This document shows positions 7,023 to 16,890 of a stretch of DNA of 56,298 nucleotides, piece by piece (the stretch's first letter is position 1; every line of letters begins with the position of its first letter). The stretch covers positions 1 to 56,298 of the forward strand of contig CAZWXS010000012.1 in NCBI GenBank assembly GCA_964638005.1. Reading direction: 5' to 3'. This stretch comes from JAAYYM01 sp964638005 (GTDB lineage Bacteria > Bacillota > Clostridia > Lachnospirales > Lachnospiraceae). Below the pieces are notes generated by a model. It saw only the letters and a list, made by a program, of their open reading frames with translations, searched no databases and had not been told where the DNA came from. The translations under genes and the position numbers were made by a program.

Positions 7023-8297
7023 ATGATTAAGAAGGAAATGATAGCTATGTTACTCGCAGGAGGGCAGGGCAGCAGGTTGGGTGTTTTGACTTCAAAGGTT
7101 GCTAAACCGGCAGTATCATTTGGCGGAAAGTACAGAATCATCGATTTTCCACTTAGTAATTGTATTAATTCAGGCGTAGACACGGTAGGTGTGCTGACAC
7201 AGTATCAGCCGCTGCGGTTGAATACCCACATAGGAATCGGTATTCCTTGGGATTTGGATAGAAATATCGGCGGAGTGACAGTTCTTCCTCCATACGAGAA
7301 AACAGGAAACAGTGAGTGGTATACAGGAACGGCAAATGCTATTTACCAGAATATGGACTATATGGAAACCTTTAATCCGGAATATGTTTTGATTCTGTCA
7401 GGTGACCATATTTATAAGATGGATTATGAAGTCATGCTGGACTTCCATAAGGCAAATAATGCAGATGTTACTCTGGCAGCGATGCCGGTACCTTTGGAAG
7501 AGGCTAAGCGCTTCGGTATTGTTATTACGGATGAGAACAGAAAAATCGTAGACTTTGAAGAAAAGCCTGAGAATCCCCGCAGCAATCTTGCTTCCATGGG
7601 TATCTACATATTTAGCTGGAAGATACTGAAGCAGGCACTGATTGCAAAGGCAGAGCAGCCGGCACTCGATTTCGGCAAGCATGTCATACCATATTGTCAT
7701 GAAAATGGCGGACGACTCTTTGCCTATGAATATAATGGTTATTGGAAGGATGTAGGAACTTTGAACTCATATTGGGAAGCTAATATGGAGCTGATTGACA
7801 TCATTCCGGAATTCAATCTGTATGAGGAGTATTGGAAGATTTATACCAAGAGTGATATTCTTCCGCCGCAGTATATATCAGGTGATAGTGTCGTAGAGAA
7901 ATGTATCGTTGGTGAAGGCGCCAACATTTACGGCAAGATATACAATTCCGTCATCGGCTGTGGTGTTACTATAGGAAAGAACACGATTGTCAGAGATTCC
8001 ATTATTATGAATGAAGTAATCGTCGGTGACAATTGTGAATTGAATAAGGCAATCATTGCAGAGAACGTGGAAATCAAGAATAACGTACATCTTGGTATCG
8101 GCGAAGAAGTGGTCAATGAAACGGATCCGCATATTTATGCAAACGGAATTGTAACGATAGGTGAGAATTCTGTAGTCCCCGAAGGAATCACTGTAGGAAA
8201 GAATACAGTTATCTCAGGCAAGACAGAACCATCAGATTATCAGAACGGTACACTTCCGAGTGGAAAATCATTGATTAAGGCAGGTGACGAAGCATGA
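7023..8297 (+). CDS. glgC: Glucose-1-phosphate adenylyltransferase, catalytic subunit
   Basis: Makes ADP-glucose from glucose 1-phosphate and ATP, the committed step of glycogen synthesis. The 424-residue protein has the nucleotidyltransferase start AMLLAGGQGSRLGVLT, the KPAVSFGGKYRIIDF block, the SGDHIYKMDY metal-binding block, the FEEKP sugar-phosphate motif and a C-terminal left-handed beta-helix (hexapeptide repeats from about residue 290). The next gene, glgD, overlaps by ATGA. In Firmicutes GlgC normally pairs with GlgD as a hetero-oligomer. No glgA or glgB is present here, but glgX lies 8 kb downstream. Confidence 0.95.
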   Translation: MIKKEMIAMLLAGGQGSRLGVLTSKVAKPAVSFGGKYRIIDFPLSNCINSGVDTVGVLTQYQPLRLNTHIGIGIPWDLDRNIGGVTVLPPYEKTGNSEWYTGTANAIYQNMDYMETFNPEYVLILSGDHIYKMDYEVMLDFHKANNADVTLAAMPVPLEEAKRFGIVITDENRKIVDFEEKPENPRSNLASMGIYIFSWKILKQALIAKAEQPALDFGKHVIPYCHENGGRLFAYEYNGYWKDVGTLNSYWEANMELIDIIPEFNLYEEYWKIYTKSDILPPQYISGDSVVEKCIVGEGANIYGKIYNSVIGCGVTIGKNTIVRDSIIMNEVIVGDNCELNKAIIAENVEIKNNVHLGIGEEVVNETDPHIYANGIVTIGENSVVPEGITVGKNTVISGKTEPSDYQNGTLPSGKSLIKAGDEA

Positions 8298-9412
8298 GAG
8301 CGATAGGAATTGTATTAGCAGGCGGCAACAGCTTCAGGATGAAGGAGTTATCCAAGAAAAGAGCAATTTCGGCAATGCCGGTAGCGGGAAGCTACAGAAG
8401 CATTGACTTTGCACTCAGTAATATGAGCAATTCTCATATTCAGAGAGTGGCAGTATTTACACAGTATAATGCAAGGAGCCTGAATGAGCATCTCAGTTCT
8501 TCAAAATGGTGGGATTTTGGACGTAAGCAGGGCGGATTATTTGTATTTACTCCGACGGTGACACAGGAGAACAGTTCATGGTATCGCGGAACCGCAGATG
8601 CCATCTTCCAGAACTTGAATTTTCTCAAAAGTTCACACGAACCGTATGTAGTCATTGCATCAGGCGACGGTATCTATAAGATGGATTACAATAAGGTGCT
8701 GGAGTACCATATTGAAAAGAAGGCAGATATCACGGTGGTCTGCAAGGATGTCGGACCGGAGGAGGATGTAGAGAGATTCGGAATCGTCAAGATGAATGAA
8801 GAGTCCCGCATTGAAGAATTCGAAGAAAAGCCGATGGTGGCAAAATCCAATACGATTTCCTGCGGTATCTATGTCATCAGAAGAAGACAGCTGATCGAAC
8901 TGATTGAGAAATGTGCCGAAGAAGACAGATATGATTTTGTAAGAGATGTGCTCATTCGCTATAAGAGCATGAAGCGTATATTTGCATATAAGATGAAGGA
9001 TTACTGGAGCAATATCGCGTCGGTTGAGGATTATTTCAAGACCAATATGGACTTTCTCAAGCCGGAGATCAGAAAATACTTTTTCAAAGAATATCCGGAT
9101 GTATATTCAAAGGTGGATGATCTGCCGCCGGCGAAATACAATGTCGGTGCCAATATTCGTAATTCACTGGTCAGCAGTGGATGTATCGTAAACGGAACGG
9201 TTGAAGATTCTGTGATATTCAAGAAGGTGTTTGTTGGGAATAATTGTTTCATCAAGAATTCTATTATATTGAATGATGTCTATATCGGAGACAATACGCA
9301 TATTGAAAATTGTATTGTCGAGAGCCGTGATACGATACGGGCAAATTCATATTACTGTGGTGAAGATGATATCAAGATCGTACTGGAGAAGAATGAGAGG
9401 TATGTATTGTAG
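8294..9412 (+). CDS. glgD: Glucose-1-phosphate adenylyltransferase, GlgD subunit
   Basis: Non-catalytic or regulatory partner of GlgC. The 372-residue protein has the same fold order (nucleotidyltransferase, then beta-helix) but a changed N-terminal loop, LAGGNSFRMKELSKKRAIS, in place of the GGQGSRL signature, which is typical of GlgD. It retains SGDGIYKMDY and FEEKP. The ATG overlaps the glgC stop codon (ATGA), so the two are translationally coupled. In characterised Firmicute systems GlgD raises GlgC activity. It ends in a basic/acidic tail with no extra domain. Confidence 0.93.
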   Translation: MRAIGIVLAGGNSFRMKELSKKRAISAMPVAGSYRSIDFALSNMSNSHIQRVAVFTQYNARSLNEHLSSSKWWDFGRKQGGLFVFTPTVTQENSSWYRGTADAIFQNLNFLKSSHEPYVVIASGDGIYKMDYNKVLEYHIEKKADITVVCKDVGPEEDVERFGIVKMNEESRIEEFEEKPMVAKSNTISCGIYVIRRRQLIELIEKCAEEDRYDFVRDVLIRYKSMKRIFAYKMKDYWSNIASVEDYFKTNMDFLKPEIRKYFFKEYPDVYSKVDDLPPAKYNVGANIRNSLVSSGCIVNGTVEDSVIFKKVFVGNNCFIKNSIILNDVYIGDNTHIENCIVESRDTIRANSYYCGEDDIKIVLEKNERYVL

Positions 9413-9468
9413 CGATTGTAGCAGATTTTGAGCAGGCAGGCTTGCCGACCGGGAAGGGAGACGACACG

Positions 9469-9747
9469 ATGAAGATTACAGATGTACGCGTAAGAAAAGT
9501 AGCGAAAGAAGGCAAAATGAAGGCCGTGGTTTCGATTACATTGGATGATGAGTTCGTGGTACATGACATCAAAGTAATCGAAGGAGAAAAGGGATTATTC
9601 ATTGCAATGCCCAGCCGTAAGGCATCCGACGGAGAATACCGCGATATCGCGCACCCCATCAATTCTGGGACAAGGGAGACGATTCAGAAGATTATTCTGG
9701 AGAGTTATGAAAAGGCACTTCGTGAAGAGCCTGCAGAAACTGAATAA
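9469..9747 (+). CDS. spoVG: Septation/RNA-binding regulator SpoVG
   Basis: Small (92-residue) SpoVG-family protein, a broadly conserved regulator linked to septation, sporulation and nucleic-acid binding. The sequence begins MKITDVRVRKV and contains the family core IKVIEGEKGLFIAMPSRK and YRDIAHPINSGTRE. ATG 9469 is chosen because AAGGGAG lies 8 bases upstream; the frame extends to 9442 without a better site. A strong terminator follows at 9766. Its downstream neighbours, pth and mfd, are the usual companions of spoVG in many Firmicutes. Confidence 0.95.
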   Translation: MKITDVRVRKVAKEGKMKAVVSITLDDEFVVHDIKVIEGEKGLFIAMPSRKASDGEYRDIAHPINSGTRETIQKIILESYEKALREEPAETE

Positions 9748-9765
9748 GACGCAACCAAAAACCTT

Positions 9766-9800
9766 ACCGCGGAAGGAAAAAATTCTTTCCGCGGTTTTTG
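9766..9800 (+). terminator. Terminator after spoVG
   Basis: ACCGCGGAA (9766-9774) pairs with TTCCGCGGT (9787-9795), followed by TTTTTG. It separates spoVG from pth. Confidence 0.85.
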
Positions 9801-9876
9801 CAATGTGATATACTATACGCGAAGAAGCGGAGATTTTCGAGTCTCTGCCGGAACTCACATTAATAAGGAGATCATT

Positions 9877-10458
9877 ATGTATATCATTGTAGGGCTCGGA
9901 AATCCCAAAAGTGAATATAAGAATACAAGACATAACATCGGGTTTGATGTGATAGACGTGTTATCGGATAAGTATGATATCGTTGCAGAGACAAAAAAGC
10001 ACAGAGCTTTGTGCGGTAAGGGAATCATTGAAGGACAGAAGGTGGTTCTTGCGATGCCGCAGACATATATGAACTTAAGTGGTGAGAGCGTTCGTGAACT
10101 GGTGGATTATTATAAGATCGATGCTGCATCGGAACTGATTGTTATATTTGATGATGTCAGTCTGGATCTTGGGCAGCTGCGTGTACGCAAGCGAGGTACG
10201 GCAGGCGGTCACAATGGAATGAAGAATATCATTGCACAGCTTGGGACGGAAGAATTCATGCGTATTCGTGTGGGTGTCGGGGAGAAGCCGAAGGGATATG
10301 ATCTGGCAGATTATGTACTGGGGCATTTTTCAAGAGATGAACGTGAGATTATGGATGAGACGACGATTCATGCGACCGAAGCGATTAAAACGATTATTAC
10401 CGATGGAATAGATAAAGCGATGAATCAATATAATAAGAAGAATGCAGTAGAGGAATAG
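9877..10458 (+). CDS. pth: Peptidyl-tRNA hydrolase
   Basis: Cleaves peptidyl-tRNA released by stalled ribosomes so that tRNA can be recycled. The 193-residue protein begins MYIIVGLGNPKSEYKNTRHN, which contains the conserved Asn and catalytic His, and has the MPQTYMNLSGESV and AGGHNGMKNI blocks. ATG 9877 has AAGGAG 7 bases upstream; the longer reading from 9805 has no ribosome binding site. It sits 8 bp before mfd, the classic spoVG-pth-mfd order of Firmicutes. Confidence 0.96.
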   Translation: MYIIVGLGNPKSEYKNTRHNIGFDVIDVLSDKYDIVAETKKHRALCGKGIIEGQKVVLAMPQTYMNLSGESVRELVDYYKIDAASELIVIFDDVSLDLGQLRVRKRGTAGGHNGMKNIIAQLGTEEFMRIRVGVGEKPKGYDLADYVLGHFSRDEREIMDETTIHATEAIKTIITDGIDKAMNQYNKKNAVEE

Positions 10459-10466
10459 GTGATACG

Positions 10467-13400
10467 GTGGAGGCGCTGGTTGAACCTCTGAAGCAGCTGG
10501 CCGAATATGAAGAGGTCAGTGCGAGGCTAAAAAAAACAAAAGGGATCATAGAGGTTTCCGGATGTGCCAGTCCGCAGAAACTGCATATGATATACGGACT
10601 CAGCGATGGTTTCAAATACAAAATCATCGTTACTTTTAATGAGCAAAAAGCAAAGGAGATATACGAGAATTACAAATTCTATGATAAGGATACAAAGTTA
10701 TATCCGGCAAAGGATTTGATTTTTTATCAGGCGGACATTCATGGTAACCTGATTACAAAGCAGAGAATTGATTGTTTGAAGGCGATTCTGGAAAATCAGC
10801 CGGTTACTATTATAACGACGATAGATGCTTTTATGGAGCATATTGTACCGCTTGAAGTCATCAGGGGAAATATAATCGAACTTTGCAGAGAAGAGACGTT
10901 AGATGTCACGGAACTTTCGGAGCAGTTGGTGACACTAGGATATGAGAAGACTTATCAAGTAGAGGCAAGCGGACAGTTTTCCGTTAGGGGAGGGATTATT
11001 GATATCTTTCCGTTGACGGAGGAAAACCCGATTCGAATTGAATTATGGGGAGATGAGATTGATTCTATCCGTATGTTTGATGTGCTGTCACAACGGTCTG
11101 TAGGGGTGTTGGAAGCAATATCCGTCTATCCTGCAACGGAGACGATCCTGTCAAGAGGTGAACTTGAGGAGGGCGTGCGCCGGATTGAAAAGGATGCCAA
11201 GCAGGCATCCGAGGAACTGCGGAAGGAGTTCAAGACAGAAGAAGCCCATCGCATGAAGGAAATAGCGGCGACGATGAGGGAACAGCTGCTGGAACTATCG
11301 GGAGCATGTAATATAGAGAGCTTTTTGCATTATTTTTATGACCGGCAGATTTCATTTCTGGACTATTTCGGAGAGGATGCAGTCTTTTTCCTGGATGAAC
11401 CGGCAAGGCTGGCGGAAAAGAGCGAGACGGTCGAACTGGAATTTCGCGAAAGCATGGGAAACAGACTGCTCAAAGGATATCTGCTTCCGGGTCAGATGGA
11501 TATCCTTTATTCCAAGGAGGAGATATTCTCGCTGTTGTCTAAAAAACGGGCAGTGGCACTGGCTACGTTGTCGGTCAAGCAGGGATTGTATAAGACCGAA
11601 AGTAAATATACGATTGATGCCAAGGCAATGAATTCTTATAACAACAGCTTTGAGGCATTGATTACGGATCTGAAACGCTATAAGAAAAACGGATATCGTG
11701 TTATTCTTCTTTCAGGATCTAGAACCAGAGCAAAACGTCTGGCAGAGGATTTTCTGGAGCAGGAGTTGAACAGTTTTTATACAGAGGATGGAAATCATGA
11801 GGTCAAGCCCGGCGAGATCATGGTCATGTATGGACGTATTTCGCAAGGATATGAATATCCGATGATTAAGTTCGTGGTGATCTCCGAGAGTGATATTTTT
11901 ACTGCCGAGAAGAAAAAGCGTAAGAAAAGAAAGACCTATGAAGGGCAGAAGATACAAGATTTTACCGATCTATCCATCGGTGATTATGTGGTTCATGAAA
12001 ATCATGGATTGGGTATCTACAGAGGTATTGAGCAGGTTGAGATTGAGAAGGTCACAAAGGATTATATCAAGATTGAGTATCGTGATAACGGCAATCTGTA
12101 TATTCCGGCAACAGGACTGGATGTTATTCAGAAATATGCTTCCAAGGATGCACGCAAGCCAAAGCTTAACAAATTAGGGACAGCTGATTGGGTAAAGACT
12201 AAGAGCCGTGTCAGAAGCGCAGTGGATGTGGTGGCAACGGATCTGGTGGAACTCTATGCAGCCCGTAGTGAAACAAAGGGATATGTATATGGTAAGGATA
12301 CGATCTGGCAGAGTGAGTTCGAGGAGATGTTCCCATTTGAAGAGACGGAGGATCAGCTTCTTGCGATCGAGGCGACCAAGCATGATATGGAGAGCACGAA
12401 GATTATGGATCGTCTGATCTGCGGAGATGTCGGCTACGGTAAGACGGAAATTGCGATACGTGCCGCTTTTAAGGCCGTGCAGGAGGGAAAACAGGTGGTT
12501 TACCTGGTGCCGACGACGATACTTGCACAGCAGCATTTTAATACATTTGTACAGAGGATGAAGGATTATCCGGTCAAGATAGATCTGCTGTCAAGATTCA
12601 GGACTCCGACAGAACAGAAAAAAACGGTTTCTGATTTGAAAAAAGGGCTGATCGATATCGTAATCGGAACACATCGAGTTCTCTCGACGGATGTTGGTTT
12701 TAAGGATTTAGGTCTGCTGATCATAGATGAAGAACAGCGATTTGGCGTTACCCATAAGGAGAAGATCAAGAAGCTGAAGGAGAGTGTTGATGTATTGACA
12801 TTGACTGCGACTCCGATACCAAGGACATTGCATATGAGCCTGATCGGTATTCGTGATATGAGCGTTCTTGAAGAGGCACCGATGGACAGGATGCCGATTC
12901 AGACATTTGTCATGGAATATAATGAAGAGATGGTCAGAGAGGCAATCTGCAGGGAGCTTGCAAGAGACGGACAGGTATTCTATGTGTACAACCGTGTCAA
13001 TACGATTGCCGATATGACAGCAGTCATTCGCAGGCTTGTACCGGAGGCGAATATTGCCTATGCGCATGGACAGATGAAGGAGCATGAGCTGGAACGGATC
13101 ATGTTTGATTTCATCAATGGAGATATTGATGTTTTAGTATCTACCACAATCATAGAGACCGGATTGGATATTTCTAATGTGAATACGATGATCATACATG
13201 ACTCCGACAATATGGGACTTGCCCAGCTCTATCAGCTGCGAGGCCGCGTCGGACGTTCCAATCGGACGGCATATGCATTTTTAATGTATAAGAAGGACAA
13301 ATTACTAAAGGAAGTTGCAGAGAAACGTCTTCAGGCAATCAGGGAATTCACGGAGCTTGGGAGCGGCTTCAAGATTGCAATGCGTGATCTTGAGATCCGA

Positions 13401-14009
13401 GGTGCGGGCAATCTGCTTGGAGAAAAGCAGAGCGGACATATGGAAGCCGTCGGCTATGACCTGTACTGCAAGATGCTAAATGAGGCGGTTAAGAAGAAAA
13501 AGGAAATTGCAACGCAAGAGGAATATTCTGTATCGGTTGATATGAATATTGATGCCTATATACCGGAAACCTATATCGTAAATGAGTTCCAAAAGATAGA
13601 TGTTTATAAGAGAATTGCCGGCATTGAGAGTGAACAGGAGCGAGAAGATATGATAGAGGAATTGACGGATCGCTTCGGAACCGTGCCGAAACCGGTTCAG
13701 AATCTGTTAGATATCGCATATCTGCGTGTGCTTGCAAAAGAGGTGTTCGTAACTGAGATCAAGGGAGAGAGCGGAGCTGTCAAACTCAGCGTTTATGAGA
13801 AAGCGGCTTATGACAATGAGAGGATACCGGAGCTGATCAGCCGCTATGCAGGTGCATTGACGCTCAAGGTGGTGGCAAAGCCGTATTTTCTGTATAAAAT
13901 GAAAAAAGGCTATGCAGCAAATGCCGATGAAATGCTGAAAAGATCGCAGGAAATACTGGAAGATATGCATTGTCTGGTAAAAAATCTCTATACAAATGCT
14001 GAATTGTGA
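10467..14009 (+). CDS. mfd: Transcription-repair coupling factor
   Basis: ATP-dependent translocase that pushes stalled RNA polymerase off damaged DNA and recruits UvrA. The 1180-residue protein has the UvrB-like N-terminal module (QVEASGQFSVRGGIIDIFP near 170), the CarD-like polymerase-interacting domain (GDYVVHENHGLGIYRG near 505), and RecG-like helicase motifs including Walker A GDVGYGKTEIA near 652, DEEQRFG near 755 and QLRGRVGRSNR near 925, then the C-terminal TRCF domain. Start is GTG 10467, 8 bp after pth, with an upstream AGGTGA. Length is normal for the family. Confidence 0.97.
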   Translation: MEALVEPLKQLAEYEEVSARLKKTKGIIEVSGCASPQKLHMIYGLSDGFKYKIIVTFNEQKAKEIYENYKFYDKDTKLYPAKDLIFYQADIHGNLITKQRIDCLKAILENQPVTIITTIDAFMEHIVPLEVIRGNIIELCREETLDVTELSEQLVTLGYEKTYQVEASGQFSVRGGIIDIFPLTEENPIRIELWGDEIDSIRMFDVLSQRSVGVLEAISVYPATETILSRGELEEGVRRIEKDAKQASEELRKEFKTEEAHRMKEIAATMREQLLELSGACNIESFLHYFYDRQISFLDYFGEDAVFFLDEPARLAEKSETVELEFRESMGNRLLKGYLLPGQMDILYSKEEIFSLLSKKRAVALATLSVKQGLYKTESKYTIDAKAMNSYNNSFEALITDLKRYKKNGYRVILLSGSRTRAKRLAEDFLEQELNSFYTEDGNHEVKPGEIMVMYGRISQGYEYPMIKFVVISESDIFTAEKKKRKKRKTYEGQKIQDFTDLSIGDYVVHENHGLGIYRGIEQVEIEKVTKDYIKIEYRDNGNLYIPATGLDVIQKYASKDARKPKLNKLGTADWVKTKSRVRSAVDVVATDLVELYAARSETKGYVYGKDTIWQSEFEEMFPFEETEDQLLAIEATKHDMESTKIMDRLICGDVGYGKTEIAIRAAFKAVQEGKQVVYLVPTTILAQQHFNTFVQRMKDYPVKIDLLSRFRTPTEQKKTVSDLKKGLIDIVIGTHRVLSTDVGFKDLGLLIIDEEQRFGVTHKEKIKKLKESVDVLTLTATPIPRTLHMSLIGIRDMSVLEEAPMDRMPIQTFVMEYNEEMVREAICRELARDGQVFYVYNRVNTIADMTAVIRRLVPEANIAYAHGQMKEHELERIMFDFINGDIDVLVSTTIIETGLDISNVNTMIIHDSDNMGLAQLYQLRGRVGRSNRTAYAFLMYKKDKLLKEVAEKRLQAIREFTELGSGFKIAMRDLEIRGAGNLLGEKQSGHMEAVGYDLYCKMLNEAVKKKKEIATQEEYSVSVDMNIDAYIPETYIVNEFQKIDVYKRIAGIESEQEREDMIEELTDRFGTVPKPVQNLLDIAYLRVLAKEVFVTEIKGESGAVKLSVYEKAAYDNERIPELISRYAGALTLKVVAKPYFLYKMKKGYAANADEMLKRSQEILEDMHCLVKNLYTNAEL

Positions 14010-14017
14010 GATATAAT
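13989..14017 (+). promoter_or_regulatory. Predicted promoter of the aldolase gene
   Basis: TATACA (13989-13994), 17-bp spacer, TATAAT (14012-14017). The -35 box overlaps the end of mfd. A GAAAGGA ribosome binding site follows before ATG 14062. Confidence 0.5.
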
Positions 14018-14061
14018 AAGGCTTGAACAAAATGGAATTATAAATAGAAAGGATGAATATT

Positions 14062-15030
14062 ATGTCATTAGTTACAACTACTGAAATGTTTAAGAAAGCA
14101 TATGACGGCGGTTATGCAATCGGTGCTTTCAATGTGAACAACATGGAAATCGTTCAGGGTATCACAGAGGCAGCAGGTGAACTGAACAGCCCTGTAATCC
14201 TTCAGGTATCAAAGGGAGCTCGTGCTTATGCGAACCACACATACCTCGTAAAGCTGGTTGAGGCTGCAGTAGCAGAGAATCCTCAGATTCCTATCGCACT
14301 TCATCTGGATCACGGTGACAGTTTTGAACTTTGTAAGTCTTGTATCGACGGTGGATTCACATCTGTTATGATCGATGCATCTTCCAAGCCTTTTGAGGAA
14401 AATATTGCTATTACAAAGCAGGTTGTTGAGTATGCACATGCTCATGGTGCTGTTGTAGAAGCAGAGCTTGGTACGTTGGCAGGTATTGAGGATGAGGTTG
14501 TTGTAGAAGCAGGAAACGAAAGCTACACACGTCCTGAAGAAGTAGAAGAGTTCGTTAATAAGACAGGCTGTGATTCCCTTGCAATTGCAATCGGAACATC
14601 ACACGGTGCATATAAGTTTACAGCTGAGCAGTGTACACGTAATGCAGATGGTATCCTTGTTCCGCCACCACTTCGTTTTGACGTTCTCGAAGAGTGCATC
14701 AAGAGATTACCGGGATTCCCGATCGTACTTCACGGTTCATCTTCGGTTCCTCAGGAATTTGTTAAGATGGTTAACCAGTATGGCGGAAATATGCCGAATG
14801 CCGTTGGTATTCCTGAAGAGCAGCTGCGTAAGGCTGCAGAGCTTGCTGTATGTAAGATCAACATCGACTCTGACATCCGTCTCGCAATGACAGGTAATAT
14901 CCGCAAGTATTTTGCAGAGCATCCGGATCACTTTGATCCTCGCCAGTATTTAAAGCCGGCTCGTCAGGCTGTTAAGGATATGGTTGCTCATAAGATCATG
15001 AATGTACTTGGTTCTAACGGCAAGGCATAA
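14062..15030 (+). CDS. fba: Class II fructose-bisphosphate aldolase
   Basis: Zinc-dependent aldolase of glycolysis and gluconeogenesis, interconverting fructose 1,6-bisphosphate with dihydroxyacetone phosphate and glyceraldehyde 3-phosphate. The 322-residue protein carries the HLDHGDSFE zinc and catalytic block near 84, AELGTLAGIEDEV near 141, GTSHGAYK near 185 and VLHGSSSVP near 228. ATG 14062 is preferred over 14053 because GAAAGGA is 8 bases upstream. It is transcribed alone and followed by a terminator. It would also consume the glyceraldehyde 3-phosphate made from KDPG by the downstream uronate island. Confidence 0.95.
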   Translation: MSLVTTTEMFKKAYDGGYAIGAFNVNNMEIVQGITEAAGELNSPVILQVSKGARAYANHTYLVKLVEAAVAENPQIPIALHLDHGDSFELCKSCIDGGFTSVMIDASSKPFEENIAITKQVVEYAHAHGAVVEAELGTLAGIEDEVVVEAGNESYTRPEEVEEFVNKTGCDSLAIAIGTSHGAYKFTAEQCTRNADGILVPPPLRFDVLEECIKRLPGFPIVLHGSSSVPQEFVKMVNQYGGNMPNAVGIPEEQLRKAAELAVCKINIDSDIRLAMTGNIRKYFAEHPDHFDPRQYLKPARQAVKDMVAHKIMNVLGSNGKA

Positions 15031-15063
15031 GAAACAGCAGTGCATTAGAATTTCATTTCATAG

Positions 15064-15094
15064 GGAGACAGTTCGTGAGAATTGTCTCCTTTAT
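15064..15094 (+). terminator. Terminator after fba
   Basis: GGAGACAGTT (15064-15073) pairs with AATTGTCTCC (15080-15089) through one G-T wobble, followed by TTTAT. The T-run is short. Confidence 0.65.
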
Positions 15095-15135
15095 GCTATT
15101 ATGAAAGCATATATTTGTATTTACGGAGGATAAGA

Positions 15136-16113
15136 ATGAACACTTGGATTATAGTCCTATTACTGATTGTTGGAATCGCATTGATTATAAAGGGAGGAGA
15201 TTTCTTTGTTGATGCCGCTGTGTGGATTGCTGAGATATCTGGAGTGCCGAGTTTCATCATCGGAGCCACGATTGTCAGTATGGCAACGACATTGCCGGAG
15301 CTGATCGTATCTATGATGGCAGCAGGACAGGGAAGTGTTGATATGGCGGCGGGTAATGCAATCGGATCCGTCACCGCAAATGTCGGACTGATTATGGGTA
15401 TTTCCCTTTTCTGCCTTCCTTCCGTGATCAAGCGTGATCAGATTGCATTCAAGGGAATCTTGATGATGGCAGCAATTACATGTTTATGGATTTTCTCCGC
15501 GGAAAACGGGAATGCACTTTCTATAGGGGCAAGTGTGATCATGCTTTGTCTGTTTGCTTTGTTTATTATTGAGAACGTTGTTCGGACAAAAAAGAATGCA
15601 GATACCGAAGAGGCAAAAGAGGAACAAAAAGGCAGGCAAAAGCCGACTGCCAAGGTGATTGCAAGCAATCTCCTGAAGTTTATGCTTGGCGTTATCGGAA
15701 TTGTATGGGGAGCGGATCTGCTTGTGGATAACGGATGTGCATTGGCTGCAATATTCGGAGTTCCGGAGGGGATCATAGGAGTCACGATTGTAGCAATCGG
15801 AACTTCTCTCCCGGAACTGGTGACTACGATTACAGCGATTGTAAAGAAGCAGTCTTCGCTTTCGGTCGGAAATATTATTGGAGCAAACATCATAGATCTG
15901 ACGGTCATTATGCCTCTGTGTGCGGTCGTATCAGGGAAGGCATTACCGGTATCAGACCAGATGATCTCACTGGATATGCCGGCTTGTATGCTTGTATGTC
16001 TCATTGCGATGGTTCCGGCACTGATCTGGGAGAAGTTTCGGAGATGGCAGGGCGTGACGCTCTTAATCGTATATGTCGGTTATGTGGTACTGATGTGTAT
16101 AAACTATATGTGA
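15136..16113 (+). CDS. Calcium/sodium antiporter, CaCA family (YrbG-like)
   Basis: Ten-helix membrane exchanger predicted to export Ca2+ in exchange for Na+ or H+. The 325-residue protein contains the two signature alpha repeats: first ATTLPELIVSMMAAG with GNAIGSVTANVGL (about 52-85), second GTSLPELVTTITAI with GNIIGANIIDLTV (about 222-262). A charged Lys/Glu-rich cytoplasmic loop (about 155-180) separates the halves. ATG 15136 follows GGAGGA; the longer reading from 15082 lacks a ribosome binding site. Transported ions are inferred from the family only. Confidence 0.88.
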   Translation: MNTWIIVLLLIVGIALIIKGGDFFVDAAVWIAEISGVPSFIIGATIVSMATTLPELIVSMMAAGQGSVDMAAGNAIGSVTANVGLIMGISLFCLPSVIKRDQIAFKGILMMAAITCLWIFSAENGNALSIGASVIMLCLFALFIIENVVRTKKNADTEEAKEEQKGRQKPTAKVIASNLLKFMLGVIGIVWGADLLVDNGCALAAIFGVPEGIIGVTIVAIGTSLPELVTTITAIVKKQSSLSVGNIIGANIIDLTVIMPLCAVVSGKALPVSDQMISLDMPACMLVCLIAMVPALIWEKFRRWQGVTLLIVYVGYVVLMCINYM

Positions 16114-16186
16114 GTACATAATTTCAGCATATGCAGGAAGAATTTTTAATGTATAATATAATATATAGAAAGTCAAAGGGGGATTT

Positions 16187-16861
16187 ATGGACAAAACGCA
16201 GCGGATGAGGAATTTTCCTACCTTCATGATATTGCTTGGTTCTATTAACGTATTGGTTGAGATTTCGGTAGCCGTTATACGTTTGTTGTTGAAGGTAGTC
16301 ATTACAGAGCATTTTGTGACTTTGTATCAGTCCCTTTCTCTTATAGAGCCTTATATCAAAATGGTATTGGAGACAGGTATTGTTCTGGTGTTTATCGTTA
16401 TCATATTTCGTGTCAGGAATGAATTGGATCGGATGTTGATTGTAATCTGGGGTTTTGTCACGATTGGAGTTCAGATATTATACTACATATCGAGTTATCA
16501 TTATGGAATGCTGGTAAATGAATTGATGAGTGATTTGTCACCTTATGAGTATGGAACATTTTATGCAAGCACACATGTATTCAAGTACGCACCGATGTTC
16601 ATTGGAGTGATTATGGGGATCATCATCACAGGTGCAGTGTTAAGGGATAAATGGATGGTATTGATCAGCATGTTGCTGAGTGTTGCCTACATTGCCTGCT
16701 ATGGTATGGAGAATATGATACCGATCGTATTACCGAACGGATCGCAACTGGGATTGGTCATTCCGGCTCTGATTTTCCATATTACGGAGTCTGTCGGAAT
16801 ACTTTTCATAGGAATTTATTGTAAGAAAAAATATGCAATTGGTAAAGGAGAGACTGCCTGA
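16187..16861 (+). CDS. Unknown integral membrane protein (about 6 helices)
   Basis: I do not recognise this family. The 224-residue protein starts with a short basic segment, then shows about six hydrophobic stretches (roughly residues 12-38, 60-75, 84-102, 130-150, 155-172 and 190-212) and ends with a Lys-rich cytoplasmic tail. AAAGGGGG precedes ATG 16187, and TATAATATAATATAT near 16150 supplies a candidate -10. The stop codon lies next to the glycogen-debranching gene, whose ribosome binding site is inside this gene, so the two are probably co-transcribed and translationally linked. Function cannot be assigned. Confidence 0.75.
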   Translation: MDKTQRMRNFPTFMILLGSINVLVEISVAVIRLLLKVVITEHFVTLYQSLSLIEPYIKMVLETGIVLVFIVIIFRVRNELDRMLIVIWGFVTIGVQILYYISSYHYGMLVNELMSDLSPYEYGTFYASTHVFKYAPMFIGVIMGIIITGAVLRDKWMVLISMLLSVAYIACYGMENMIPIVLPNGSQLGLVIPALIFHITESVGILFIGIYCKKKYAIGKGETA

Positions 16862-16890
16862 ACCAACCTCTGATCAGGAACGCGGAACAT

